Positions 8,689 to 16,783 of a stretch of 23,783 bases of DNA are shown piece after piece (position 1 is the stretch's first letter; each line of letters starts with the position of its first letter). The stretch comes from an uncultured Bacilli bacterium (GTDB taxonomy: Bacteria; Bacillota_I; Bacilli_A; RF39; UBA660): contig CAKOMS010000013.1 in assembly GCA_934096735.1 (NCBI GenBank), positions 1 to 23,783 of the forward strand, in the 5' to 3' direction. Under the pieces are notes generated by a model. The model was not told where the DNA came from. It ran no database searches and was given only the letters and a program-made list of their open reading frames with translations. The position numbers and the translations under genes are program-made.

Positions 8689-9564
8689 AGATATATTACT
8701 TACTGCATGTATTCCATCACTAGCAGCAGTTACAAGTTGATATATATCTTTTTTTATTACATCTCCAATTGCATATATACCAGGTATCTTTGTTTCAAAA
8801 TCTTCATTTACAACAATATAACCTTGATCATTAATAATATCTAAATTCTTAACACATTCAGTAGCAGGTCTATAACCAATATATATAAATACTCCCGCTA
8901 CATTTAAAACTTTACCAGTATCTAATAACACTTCACTTATCTTACCATCTTCTTCTTTATACTCTTTAATATTAGCATTCAAAATAAGTTCAATATTTGA
9001 AGTATTCTTAACTTGATCAATTAAAATATCTTCTCCCTTAAATCCTTCTTTTCTATTAATTATATATACTTTATTACATACTTTTGCTAAATATAAAGAT
9101 TCTTGTAATGCACTTGAACCACTTCCAACAACACATACATCTTTTCCTTTATAAAATGCTCCATCACAAACAGCACAAGTAGATATACCTCTTCCAAGTA
9201 AATCTTTTTCATTATCAAGTCCTAAATATTTAGGTTTACTACCTGTTGCAATAATAAGACTATTACATTTATATTCACCATTATTAGTTTTAACTATTTT
9301 TATATCATTTTCTACTTTTACATCTATTACTTCTTCAAATTTATGAAGTATATTTAATCCTTTAACTTGTTCATACAATTTTAAAGAAAAATCAGCACCC
9401 TTAATATCTTTAAGCCCAGGATAATTACTAATAGTTTCAATTTTATTAAGCATACCACCCGGAGCACCTTTATCTAACATAAGTACATTCAAATCACCTC
9501 TTTTGGCATATATCCCAGCAGTAATTCCTCCAATACCCATTCCAATTATAATTAAATCATACAT
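8674..9564 (-). CDS. trxB: Thioredoxin-disulfide reductase-like flavoprotein
   Basis: A 296-residue FAD enzyme of the low-molecular-weight thioredoxin reductase family, a little shorter than the usual 305-320. It has the FAD-binding GMGIGG at residues 8-13, the redox-active CAVC at 130-133 followed by DGAFYKG, and a C-terminal FAD motif (GIYAIGDV). The expected role is cytoplasmic reduction of thioredoxin. The NADPH-domain motifs are not canonical: GSGSSA (148-153) replaces the usual GGGxSA, and NRKEGFKG replaces HRRxxFRA, which normally holds the 2'-phosphate. It might therefore use NADH or another donor (see findings). It lies 12 bases after lgt with AAGGAGG as ribosome site, so the two are cotranscribed. 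Confidence 0.88.
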   Translation of the reverse strand: MYDLIIIGMGIGGITAGIYAKRGDLNVLMLDKGAPGGMLNKIETISNYPGLKDIKGADFSLKLYEQVKGLNILHKFEEVIDVKVENDIKIVKTNNGEYKCNSLIIATGSKPKYLGLDNEKDLLGRGISTCAVCDGAFYKGKDVCVVGSGSSALQESLYLAKVCNKVYIINRKEGFKGEDILIDQVKNTSNIELILNANIKEYKEEDGKISEVLLDTGKVLNVAGVFIYIGYRPATECVKNLDIINDQGYIVVNEDFETKIPGIYAIGDVIKKDIYQLVTAASDGIHAVSNISKIVN

Positions 9565-9576
9565 AACATTTCCTCC

Positions 9577-10389
9577 TTAAAATCTAACCGGTCCATTTTG
9601 TTCTTCATTATATAAATCTTCAAATTTACCTTTTCTACTTAAAATCATACATACAAGAAGCCCTACTACAAAAAGTATTATAGATACAACTTGAGCAGTT
9701 TTAAATCCTCCTATCATAAGTGAATCAGTTCTCATTGATTCTATAAAGAATCTTCCAAAAGAATAATACATTAAATAAAAACAAGTAAGTTGACCTCTTT
9801 TTAAATAACGATATCTTCTAACAATTAATAAAATAATAAATCCAAGAAAACACCAAAGACTTTCATAAAAAAATGTGGGATGATAATAGACATTATTTAT
9901 TTTCATACCCTCTATAATAAAATCAGGAATATGTAATTCTTTTAAATGATAATATGTTGTTGCAGCTCCATGTGCTTCACTATTAAAAAAATTTCCCCAT
10001 CTACCAATTGCTTGTGCAAATAAAAGTGGTACTACAGTCATATCAGTCATTTTAAATGGATTAACACCATATCTTTTTGAATACACTACTAGTGTAATAA
10101 AACCTGCTATAACACCCCCATGTATGGCAAGTCCACCTTGCCATACTTTGAATATATCTATTATATTATCTTTAAATTGTGAAAAATTAAAAATACAATA
10201 ATAAAGTCTAGCTCCTATTAAACCAAATACAATTACCCAAAAAGCCAAATTAAAACAAAACTCTTTCGGTATATTAAATCTCTTTCCTTCTTTTTCTAGC
10301 ATTAGAATAGCTATAAGAACTCCAGTTAATATTAAAACTGAATACCACCTAACTTCAAAACCAAATATTGTAAAAATAACTGGATTCAT
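9577..10389 (-). CDS. lgt: Prolipoprotein diacylglyceryl transferase
   Basis: A membrane enzyme of 270 residues that transfers diacylglyceryl from phosphatidylglycerol to the lipobox cysteine of prolipoproteins, the first step of lipoprotein maturation. It has about seven hydrophobic segments and the Lgt signatures HGGVIAGF and IGRWGNFFNSEAHG; the latter holds the family's conserved Arg, Asn and Glu. ATG at 10389 is chosen over ATG at 10404 because GGAG lies 9 bases upstream of it and NPVIFTIFGFEVRWYS is the family-typical N-terminus. It is cotranscribed with trxB. Its promoter is embedded in the uvrA terminator. Confidence 0.95.
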   Translation of the reverse strand: MNPVIFTIFGFEVRWYSVLILTGVLIAILMLEKEGKRFNIPKEFCFNLAFWVIVFGLIGARLYYCIFNFSQFKDNIIDIFKVWQGGLAIHGGVIAGFITLVVYSKRYGVNPFKMTDMTVVPLLFAQAIGRWGNFFNSEAHGAATTYYHLKELHIPDFIIEGMKINNVYYHPTFFYESLWCFLGFIILLIVRRYRYLKRGQLTCFYLMYYSFGRFFIESMRTDSLMIGGFKTAQVVSIILFVVGLLVCMILSRKGKFEDLYNEEQNGPVRF

Positions 10390-10408
10390 ATCTTCACTCT
10401 CCATAATA

Positions 10409-10437
10409 ATTATAAACCAAAAAAGATAACCTGTGAA
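10409..10437 (-). promoter_or_regulatory. lgt-trxB promoter inside the uvrA terminator
   Basis: TTCACA (10437-10432), a 17-base spacer and TATAAT (10414-10409). The -35 lies in the loop of the uvrA terminator hairpin and the spacer runs through its 3' arm. The predicted leader is only about a dozen bases. Confidence 0.6.
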
Positions 10438-10448
10438 GATTATCTTTT
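10412..10448 (-). terminator. uvrA terminator
   Basis: Stem AAAAGATAA (10421-10429) / TTATCTTTT (10440-10448) with a 10-base loop overlaps the uvrA stop codon (10447-10449). On the minus strand the 3' arm continues as TTTTTTGGTTT. Confidence 0.7.
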
Positions 10449-13263
10449 ATTTTTCTTTATCAAATATTTTCTTTAAAAATTCTCCTGTATAACTTCCTTT
10501 AGTTTTACTAACTTCTTCTGGAGTGCCAGTTGCAATAACTTTACCTCCAAATTTACCACCTTCAGGACCTAAATCAATTACATAATCAGCTTGCTTAATA
10601 ACATCCAAATTATGTTCAATAACAATTACAGTATCACCATTATCAACAATACGATTTAATACTTCTAAAAGTTTCTTTATATCTGCTTGATGAAGACCAG
10701 TAGTAGGTTCATCTAATATAAATACTGATTTACCAGTAGCTTTCTTTTGAAGTTCTTTAGCAAGTTTAACTCTACCAGCTTCTCCACCAGAAAGTGTTGG
10801 TGCTCCTTGACCAAGTTTAATATAAGAAAGTCCAACATCTTGCATAACTTGCAACTTATCTTTTACTTTAGGAATATTTTCAAAAAATGGTAATGCTTCA
10901 CTAACACGCATATCAAGCACTTCAGCAATACTTTTACCTTTAAATTTAACTTCTAAAGTTTCTTTATTAAATCTAGTACCACCACAAACATCACAAGGTA
11001 CATACACATCAGGTAAAAAATGCATCTCGATCTTTTTAACACCATCACCATAACATGCTTCACATCTTCCGCCCTTTACATTAAATGAAAATCTACTCTT
11101 AGTATATCCTTTAATTTTAGATTCTTTCATATTTGCAAAAACATCTCTAATATCATCAAACACAGAAACATAAGTAGCAGGATTACTTCTAGGTGTTCTT
11201 CCAATTGCATCTTGACTAATATTTACAACTTTGTCTACATTTTCAAGTCCTAAAACTTCTTTACATTTACCAGGTATACACTTACTATTATAAATCTCTT
11301 TTTGAAGAGTCCTATAAAGTATTTGATTAACTAAAGTAGACTTTCCACTTCCAGAAACACCAGTTACCACTACAAACTTTCCTAAAGGAAATTTAACAGA
11401 AATATTATTTAAATTATTTTCTTTAGCACCTTTTACTTCTAAATAAAGTCCATTACCTTTTCTATGCTCACTAGGTATTAATATTCTCTCTTTACCACTT
11501 AAATATCTTCCAGTAATACTATTATCATTTTTCATAACTTCTTCTGGAGTACCGCAAGCAACAATATAGCCACCATTATCTCCGGCACCAGGCCCTACAT
11601 CTACTAAATAATCAGCAGCAAGCATTGTATCTGTATCATGTTCAACAACAATAAGTGTATTTCCTAAATCTCTCATCTCTTTTAATGAATTAATTAATTT
11701 TTCATTATCTCTTTGATGAAGTCCTATAGATGGTTCATCTAAAACATATAAAACACCACTTAATCTACTACCAATTTGAGTAGCAAGTCTAATTCTTTGT
11801 GCTTCACCACCAGATAATGTTGATGCTGCTCTAGATAATGTTAAATACTTTAAACCAACATTAATTAAAAAATTTAATCTAGAAAGTATTTCTTTTATCA
11901 AAAGTCTACTAATTTCTAACTCTTCATTATTCAATTTTAAATTATCGATAAATTCATATAACTCATCAATCGCCATAGTAGTCATTTCATAAATATTCTT
12001 CTTATTAATTTTTACTGCAAGTATTTCATCTTTCAATCTAGTACCATGACAATGATTACAAGTAGATTCAACCATAAATCCTTCAATCCATTCTCTAATC
12101 CAAGAACTATTAGTCTCTAAATATCTTCTCTCTAAATTATTAATAATTCCTTCATATCTAGATTTAGTACTTCTAGTACTACCATTTTTTGATACATAAT
12201 GAAAATTCATTACATCACTAGTACCATATAATATAATATCAAGTTTTTCTCTAGGCATATCTTTAACAGGCACAGAAAGATCTATATCATAAGTCTCCGC
12301 TACTGTATTTAAACTAGTAAGATACATATTATTATCTAAATTAATTGCAACAATTGCGCCATCATTAATACTTTTATTAACATCAGGTATAAGTAATTCT
12401 TCACTAATTTTAAGTTTAGTACCTAATCCTTTACATTCTTCACAAGCTCCATATGGTGAATTAAATGAAAATATTCTAGGCTCTAACTCTCCAAGAGAAA
12501 AGTTACAATAAGGACAAGCATACTTTTCACTCATAAGCATATCTTCTTCATCATTAATTCTAACTATTACAAGTCCATTAGCCATTTTAGTACTAGCCTC
12601 AATAGCCTCAAATATTCTACTTCTTTCATCCTTATCAATTAATAATTTATCAATAAGCACATAAATATCATCTTTAATATTTTTTTCTAAAGTAACTTCT
12701 TCATCACCACTATACATTACTCCATTAACTTTAATTTTAGTATATCCCTTACTTCTTAAATCTTCAATTAATTCTTTATGAGTACCCTTTTCTCCTCTTA
12801 CTACTGGAGAAAATATTTCTATTTTAGTACCACTTTCTAAATCTAAAACTTTATTAGTCATTTCTTCAACACTTTGACTCTTAATCGGAATTTTATGTTT
12901 AGGACAATAAGGAACCCCTATTCTTGAATACAATAATCTTAAATAATCATAAAGTTCAGTAATTGTACCAACAGTAGATCTAGGATTCTTATTTGTAGTT
13001 TTTTGATCAATTGAAATAGAAGGAGATAACCCTTCAATTGAATCTACATCAGGTTTACTACTATTACCTATAAATTGTCTAGCATATGCAGATAAACTTT
13101 CTACATATCTTCTTTCACCTTCAGCATATATAGTATCAAAAGCAAGACTACTCTTACCACTTCCAGAAACTCCAGTCATAACAATTAATTTATTTTTAGG
13201 AAGTTCTAAATCAACATTTTTTAAATTATTTTCTCTAGCACCTCTAATAACAATTTTATCCAT
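10447..13263 (-). CDS. uvrA: Excinuclease ABC subunit A
   Basis: A full-length UvrA (938 residues), the damage-recognition ATPase of nucleotide excision repair that loads UvrB. Two ABC modules are present: Walker A GVSGSGKSS at residues 31-39 with signature LSGGEAQRI, and a second Walker A GVSGSGKST near residue 635 with LSGGEAGRVKLA. Zinc modules are visible as CPYC...CEEC in the first half and CEAC...CDVC in the second. It is monocistronic: it has its own promoter and palindromic site upstream and its own terminator. No uvrB or uvrC lies in the window. The start ATG has a weak AGGTG ribosome site. Confidence 0.98.
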   Translation of the reverse strand: MDKIVIRGARENNLKNVDLELPKNKLIVMTGVSGSGKSSLAFDTIYAEGERRYVESLSAYARQFIGNSSKPDVDSIEGLSPSISIDQKTTNKNPRSTVGTITELYDYLRLLYSRIGVPYCPKHKIPIKSQSVEEMTNKVLDLESGTKIEIFSPVVRGEKGTHKELIEDLRSKGYTKIKVNGVMYSGDEEVTLEKNIKDDIYVLIDKLLIDKDERSRIFEAIEASTKMANGLVIVRINDEEDMLMSEKYACPYCNFSLGELEPRIFSFNSPYGACEECKGLGTKLKISEELLIPDVNKSINDGAIVAINLDNNMYLTSLNTVAETYDIDLSVPVKDMPREKLDIILYGTSDVMNFHYVSKNGSTRSTKSRYEGIINNLERRYLETNSSWIREWIEGFMVESTCNHCHGTRLKDEILAVKINKKNIYEMTTMAIDELYEFIDNLKLNNEELEISRLLIKEILSRLNFLINVGLKYLTLSRAASTLSGGEAQRIRLATQIGSRLSGVLYVLDEPSIGLHQRDNEKLINSLKEMRDLGNTLIVVEHDTDTMLAADYLVDVGPGAGDNGGYIVACGTPEEVMKNDNSITGRYLSGKERILIPSEHRKGNGLYLEVKGAKENNLNNISVKFPLGKFVVVTGVSGSGKSTLVNQILYRTLQKEIYNSKCIPGKCKEVLGLENVDKVVNISQDAIGRTPRSNPATYVSVFDDIRDVFANMKESKIKGYTKSRFSFNVKGGRCEACYGDGVKKIEMHFLPDVYVPCDVCGGTRFNKETLEVKFKGKSIAEVLDMRVSEALPFFENIPKVKDKLQVMQDVGLSYIKLGQGAPTLSGGEAGRVKLAKELQKKATGKSVFILDEPTTGLHQADIKKLLEVLNRIVDNGDTVIVIEHNLDVIKQADYVIDLGPEGGKFGGKVIATGTPEEVSKTKGSYTGEFLKKIFDKEK

Positions 13264-13304
13264 AAAACACCTACTTACTATTTATTCTAAACAGAGCTAC
13301 TTAC

Positions 13305-13351
13305 TTTATGCACTGCATAAATACTATACCAAACAAGTGTATGTTAGTCAA
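13305..13351 (-). promoter_or_regulatory. uvrA promoter with palindromic operator candidate
   Basis: TTGACT (13351-13346), a 17-base spacer and TATAGT (13328-13323). The perfect palindrome TTTATGCA-C-TGCATAAA (13305-13321) directly follows the -10 and covers the predicted start of transcription near 13316. The -35 overlaps the 3' end of the acyltransferase gene. Confidence 0.7.
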
Positions 13352-14364
13352 GAAAAAGATTCTTGCAAAAAAGCTAAGTTTTTTCTAAAAACAATGCTTT
13401 TTAAAAAATTAAATATCTCGTATAAAATACAGATAATACAAATACAAAAAGATGATACTATTAAAGACGCTAAAAAACCAGTTATATTATATTTTAATAA
13501 AAAAATATCAATTTTCTTAAAACTTAATATAAATAAAAATATTCTATGTAATCCCAATATTGGAAGTGTTCTTTTTCCCAAATAAACAAATATATAATTA
13601 TTATTTTTATAAGTTGCAATTATTAAAGAAACAATAATAAAAAGTGACGATATTAAATAACTATATGAAGTTATATTTAATATTTGAATAGAATCATTTC
13701 TTGTAAAATAAAGCCCTAATAAAAAACACACTATACTTATAAAAATTGCAATTAAATTATAATTTTTAATTAACTCTAAATAATTTTTAATTTTAATATC
13801 CTTAATCATTTTACCAATTCCTAAATAAAATATACCAGCAGGTAAAACTTGTAATGAAAAAGGAATAAAATCATTAAAATATAAATGCATATATCTATAA
13901 GATGGAACAGTAAATATTCCAAAAATAAATATAATAATATAATAAACATATTTATTTTTTACTTTTAATATAAAATAAAAAATTAATGAAACTAAAAAGA
14001 ATAATGGTAAATACCATAACGCATAATTATTTACATAAATTAAATAACTTCCATTTAACAAAAAGTACTTAAAAGCATTACTAATACTAACTGGTTCAAA
14101 ATAAATGTTAACAAGTACAAATGAAATAACAAAATAAACAAAATAAGGTAGTATAATATGTTTTAACTTATTAAAAATAAATTGTTTAAATGTTCTATTG
14201 TTTTTAAATAAATATCCAGAAATGCAAAAAAATAACGGCATATGAAATCTATAAATAAACCAAAACATTCCATACTCAGTTAGCCAACAATGACCAACCA
14301 CAACCAAAAATATTGCTAAACCCTTTAAATAATCAATGTATTCGTTCTTATTAACACTATTCAT
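13348..14364 (-). CDS. Membrane acyltransferase (acyltransferase 3 / OafA-like family)
   Basis: A 338-residue integral membrane protein of the acyltransferase 3 family (PF01757), which O-acylates or acetylates cell-surface polysaccharides and related molecules using acyl donors. The conserved N-terminus YIDYLKGLAIFLVVVGHCW contains the family histidine (H25). MPLFFCISGYLF follows, and about ten hydrophobic segments fill the rest. Substrate unknown. ATG at 14364 is the only plausible start, since an in-frame TAG lies upstream at about 14411-14413 with no other start codon between. It lacks a clear Shine-Dalgarno sequence, suggesting coupling to the leader ORF upstream, whose frame depends on a run of ten G. 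The 3' end overlaps the uvrA -35 box. Confidence 0.85.
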   Translation of the reverse strand: MNSVNKNEYIDYLKGLAIFLVVVGHCWLTEYGMFWFIYRFHMPLFFCISGYLFKNNRTFKQFIFNKLKHIILPYFVYFVISFVLVNIYFEPVSISNAFKYFLLNGSYLIYVNNYALWYLPLFFLVSLIFYFILKVKNKYVYYIIIFIFGIFTVPSYRYMHLYFNDFIPFSLQVLPAGIFYLGIGKMIKDIKIKNYLELIKNYNLIAIFISIVCFLLGLYFTRNDSIQILNITSYSYLISSLFIIVSLIIATYKNNNYIFVYLGKRTLPILGLHRIFLFILSFKKIDIFLLKYNITGFLASLIVSSFCICIICILYEIFNFLKSIVFRKNLAFLQESFS

Positions 14365-14399
14365 TTTTACACCACAACGAATACATAAAACAAGTATTA

Positions 14400-14471
14400 T
14401 TAATTTCTTCTATTCCAAGAAGGAGTGCAAGCACCCCCCCCCCGGAAGTCGTTTTTGAAAATATCTCTCAT
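14400..14471 (-). CDS. Leader ORF containing a ten-G tract, upstream of the acyltransferase
   Basis: ATG at 14471 follows a strong GGGAGGA ribosome site, 7 bases away. At the present tract length it encodes 23 residues, starting MRDIFKNDF, then Arg-Gly-Gly-Gly from the G run, and ending SWNRRN at a TAA 35 bases before the acyltransferase ATG. With nine (or twelve) G the frame would instead read LALLLGIE and on to TAG at 14359-14357, overlapping the acyltransferase ATG (ATGAATAG). With eleven G it would stop at the TAG near 14413. The peptide has no recognised homology. I infer a frame-switching leader; it could also be a degraded copy of the 5' end of a surface protein gene. Confidence 0.5.
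   Translation of the reverse strand: MRDIFKNDFRGGGACTPSWNRRN
14408..14446 (-). repeat. Poly-G element, copy 1 (acyltransferase locus)
   Basis: On the plus strand: TTCTATTCCAAGAAGGAGT (14408-14426), a 7-base spacer (14427-14433), ten C (14434-14443) and GGA. The 19-base part, the spacer length, the ten C and the GGA are identical to copy 2 at the right edge. Seen from the genes it is a run of ten G followed by a segment encoding LLLGIE in one frame. Confidence 0.85.
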
Positions 14472-14526
14472 AAAAATTCCTCCCGAGTTCCGAGTTCATA
14501 CTCTAATATTTTTATTTTCTGCTAAA

Positions 14527-14555
14527 ATGATACTATAAATTTATAAATAATTCAA
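14527..14555 (-). promoter_or_regulatory. Promoter of the leader ORF and acyltransferase
   Basis: TTGAAT (14555-14550), a 17-base spacer and TATCAT (14532-14527). Its -35 overlaps the -35 of the divergent promoter. The leader contains a tandem AACTCGG repeat just before the ribosome site. Confidence 0.5.
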
Positions 14556-14579
14556 TAATTTATAAATACGTGATACAAT
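14551..14579 (+). promoter_or_regulatory. Promoter of the secreted-protein gene, with twin palindromes
   Basis: TTCAAT (14551-14556), a 17-base spacer and extended -10 TGaTACAAT (14571-14579). Two identical self-complementary decamers ATTTATAAAT lie at 14539-14548 and 14558-14567, 19 bases apart, flanking the -35 boxes shared with the minus-strand promoter. Confidence 0.6.
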
Positions 14580-14594
14580 ATTCATGGTGATAAA

Positions 14595-15320
14595 ATGAAA
14601 AAATATAAATATATAATTATACTAATTATTTTAATTGGAATATCTTCCATTACATTCTCATATATAAAAAAACAAAATAAAAATGAAGATAACACTACAA
14701 TAATAACTGATAAAGAACAAAATAACGAAGCAATAAACAATGAAGAAGAACCTTTTAAAGACCCTAATCCTATCGCAGTAAGTTTATATAAATATTATGG
14801 AAGAGGAAAAGCTAGAGAAAAAATTACTGAATTTACAAACACTTGGAAATATCACACTGATATATCGTCTTTTGAAGTATATTACACTACTGAAAACACA
14901 TTAAAAATAAGTAATCAACAAACACTATTCGATGAATATTTAAAAATGCATACTGATTATAACAACTATAAAATTGGCTATAATGTAAAATTTTTAATAA
15001 ATAATAAAGAAATAAATAAAACTATTTTATCTCCCAAAGATACTGAAGAAATATTTGATTATTTAGAACTATATTTATATGATGACTATCACAGAACTCC
15101 TGGAGTATGGTATAGTCATACAACTGAAGAAGAAATGAATGAAGAAACACTTTTAACATCAATAAAATTAACATCAGGTAAACTTATTGATGAAATAACA
15201 AGTGATATAACACTTACCGTATTTACTTATGACATAACTGATACGGAAAATAAAGCATTTACTGAAAATAATGAATATATTGGAAATAGTAAATACTCTA
15301 TAACTATTAAAAGATCATAA
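14595..15320 (+). CDS. Secreted or membrane-anchored protein of unknown function
   Basis: A 241-residue protein I do not recognise. Residues 4-23 (YKYIIILIILIGISSITFSY) form one N-terminal hydrophobic segment after MKK, consistent with a signal peptide or N-terminal anchor; no lipobox cysteine is present. A Glu/Asn/Lys-rich linker follows (about 25-55), then a domain of about 185 residues rich in Thr, Tyr and Glu without cysteines, probably extracellular. The ATG is set by GGTGAT 4 bases upstream, the common arrangement in this window. It is one of only two plus-strand protein genes and is divergent from the acyltransferase locus with overlapping promoters, which suggests coordinated or competing expression. 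Confidence 0.75.
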   Translation: MKKYKYIIILIILIGISSITFSYIKKQNKNEDNTTIITDKEQNNEAINNEEEPFKDPNPIAVSLYKYYGRGKAREKITEFTNTWKYHTDISSFEVYYTTENTLKISNQQTLFDEYLKMHTDYNNYKIGYNVKFLINNKEINKTILSPKDTEEIFDYLELYLYDDYHRTPGVWYSHTTEEEMNEETLLTSIKLTSGKLIDEITSDITLTVFTYDITDTENKAFTENNEYIGNSKYSITIKRS

Positions 15321-15361
15321 AAAAGCAAGAAATTTTTTATTCAAATTATTTCTTGCTTTTT
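15319..15361. terminator. Bidirectional terminator between convergent genes
   Basis: A 14-bp stem AAAAAGCAAGAAAT (15320-15333) / ATTTCTTGCTTTTT (15348-15361) overlaps the stop codons of both the secreted-protein gene and mscS. T runs exist in both directions. Confidence 0.85.
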
Positions 15362-16152
15362 ATTTCCATAAGTTCACTAGGAACCTTAACTCCTAACTTA
15401 TCATATTCTTCTTTTAAAAGTTTCATAAAAGTTCTATTAATATCATATTGAGTATTTGATACACAATCTATTTCTACTCTATAAATAAAATTATTACTAT
15501 TAAGTACTTCAATACCCTTAATTGATGTATCTTTAACATTTTTATTATCTTTTACTTTTTCTATAACTTTACTAACAGTATCATTAATTACTTCTAAAGA
15601 AAGATCATATGGTACAGGTAAATTCATAATTAATTTAGTATTATACATACTATGATTTATAACACTATTTATCATACTATTACCTATTACCATAACTTCA
15701 CCATTATAAGCTTTAATCTTAGTAGCCTGAAGACCAAGTTCTACTACTTCTCCAAAAAAGCCATTAATCGTAACATAATCACCTTGCATAAAATGGTTAT
15801 CAAATATTATAGTAATACTTGCTAAAAAATTCTTTATAATATCTTGAAAAGCAAGCCCTATAATAGCACCAACAATTCCTAAAGACGCTACAATACTAGT
15901 AGTTTTAACTTCAAATACATTAAGTATAGCAAGTATTGTAATAATACCTATTAAATACTTAATAATATTCTTTATTAAATTTATAATAGTAGTTTCTCTT
16001 TTCTTTTGTAAATTATTTTTAATAATACTTATTCTATTATTAATAAGTATCTTTTTTACAATAACACATAATAGTTCATATATAAGTATTCCAAGTAAAA
16101 TATAAATAATAGGTAAATATACTTTAGGTGAAATATTAACTTTTAAAATCAT
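15346..16152 (-). CDS. mscS: MscS-family small-conductance mechanosensitive channel
   Basis: A 268-residue MscS protein: three N-terminal hydrophobic segments, then the pore helix SIVASLGIVGAIIGLAFQDI (about residues 88-107), the beta domain entrance DNHFMQGDYVTINGFFGEV and a cytoplasmic alpha/beta cage. It would open under membrane tension to release solutes during hypo-osmotic shock. Length and order fit the small MscS/YnaI-free type. Its ATG overlaps the stop of the DUF308 gene (ATGA), so the two are translationally coupled. Confidence 0.92.
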   Translation of the reverse strand: MILKVNISPKVYLPIIYILLGILIYELLCVIVKKILINNRISIIKNNLQKKRETTIINLIKNIIKYLIGIITILAILNVFEVKTTSIVASLGIVGAIIGLAFQDIIKNFLASITIIFDNHFMQGDYVTINGFFGEVVELGLQATKIKAYNGEVMVIGNSMINSVINHSMYNTKLIMNLPVPYDLSLEVINDTVSKVIEKVKDNKNVKDTSIKGIEVLNSNNFIYRVEIDCVSNTQYDINRTFMKLLKEEYDKLGVKVPSELMEIKSKK

Positions 16153-16733
16153 TCTTCACTATCCTTAACTATTTCAGCTTCTTTTATATCTTCTTTACTA
16201 TTAATCTTTTTATTAACTTCTAATGAAGCATTCTTATAAACAAAATAAGATATAAAATCTATAAGACCATAAAGCATCATAAATAAACCAATAATAGATA
16301 TAGCTAAGTTAGAATAAAATACTATATAAAAACCTAACCCAATAAGTATTATACCTACAATTATTAAACTATAAAATCTAGCATCTCTTACTGGATATAT
16401 CATTGATGTATATATTCTACTTATACCAGACATAATTACCCATACACCTACTACTATTCTTAAAAGTAATTCAATCGCACCAGCAAGTAATATAAATAAT
16501 AATCCAAGTATAATTGCAGTTATACCAAACATAATCTCATTATAATTAACTACTTTAAGTCTTCTATCATTAACTATATAACTTATTGTACTATAAACTC
16601 CTACAAGTATTAATCCTCCCCCAATTACATAAGAAATAACTTTAACAACCATCTCAGGTTTTACAAAAATAATCATTCCTAATATAAAGAAAACAATACT
16701 TGATAAAAGAGTTATTTTTCTTCCATCTTTCAT
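16149..16733 (-). CDS. DUF308 / HdeD-like membrane protein
   Basis: A 194-residue membrane protein with six hydrophobic segments in three pairs, a layout typical of DUF308/HdeD-family proteins, and a charged C-terminal tail (KKINSKEDIKEAEIVKDSEE). The family includes the acid-resistance membrane protein HdeD, but the function here is unknown. ATG at 16733 is preferred to 16763 because GGAAGGTG lies just upstream of it. Pairing with mscS, overlapping by 4 bases, suggests a membrane-stress role (inference). Confidence 0.8.
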   Translation of the reverse strand: MKDGRKITLLSSIVFFILGMIIFVKPEMVVKVISYVIGGGLILVGVYSTISYIVNDRRLKVVNYNEIMFGITAIILGLLFILLAGAIELLLRIVVGVWVIMSGISRIYTSMIYPVRDARFYSLIIVGIILIGLGFYIVFYSNLAISIIGLFMMLYGLIDFISYFVYKNASLEVNKKINSKEDIKEAEIVKDSEE

Positions 16734-16754
16734 ATAACACCTTCCTATAAAGAA

Positions 16755-16783
16755 ATTATACAATCATTTTATTAATTATTCAA
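16755..16783 (-). promoter_or_regulatory. Promoter of DUF308-mscS
   Basis: TTGAAT (16783-16778), a 17-base spacer and TATAAT (16760-16755). The -35 overlaps the end of the radical SAM gene, so DUF308-mscS can be expressed separately from it. Confidence 0.65.

Noticed and set aside
13337..13585. Plus-strand open frame of 82 codons near the uvrA/acyltransferase junction
   Set aside because: It is antisense to the acyltransferase gene, has no ribosome site and a composition that mirrors the opposite gene.
14425..14541. Plus-strand frame through the C tract at copy 1 (about 38 codons from a GTG)
   Set aside because: The possible AAGGAG site abuts the GTG with no spacing, the peptide resembles nothing, and the opposite strand explains the region better.
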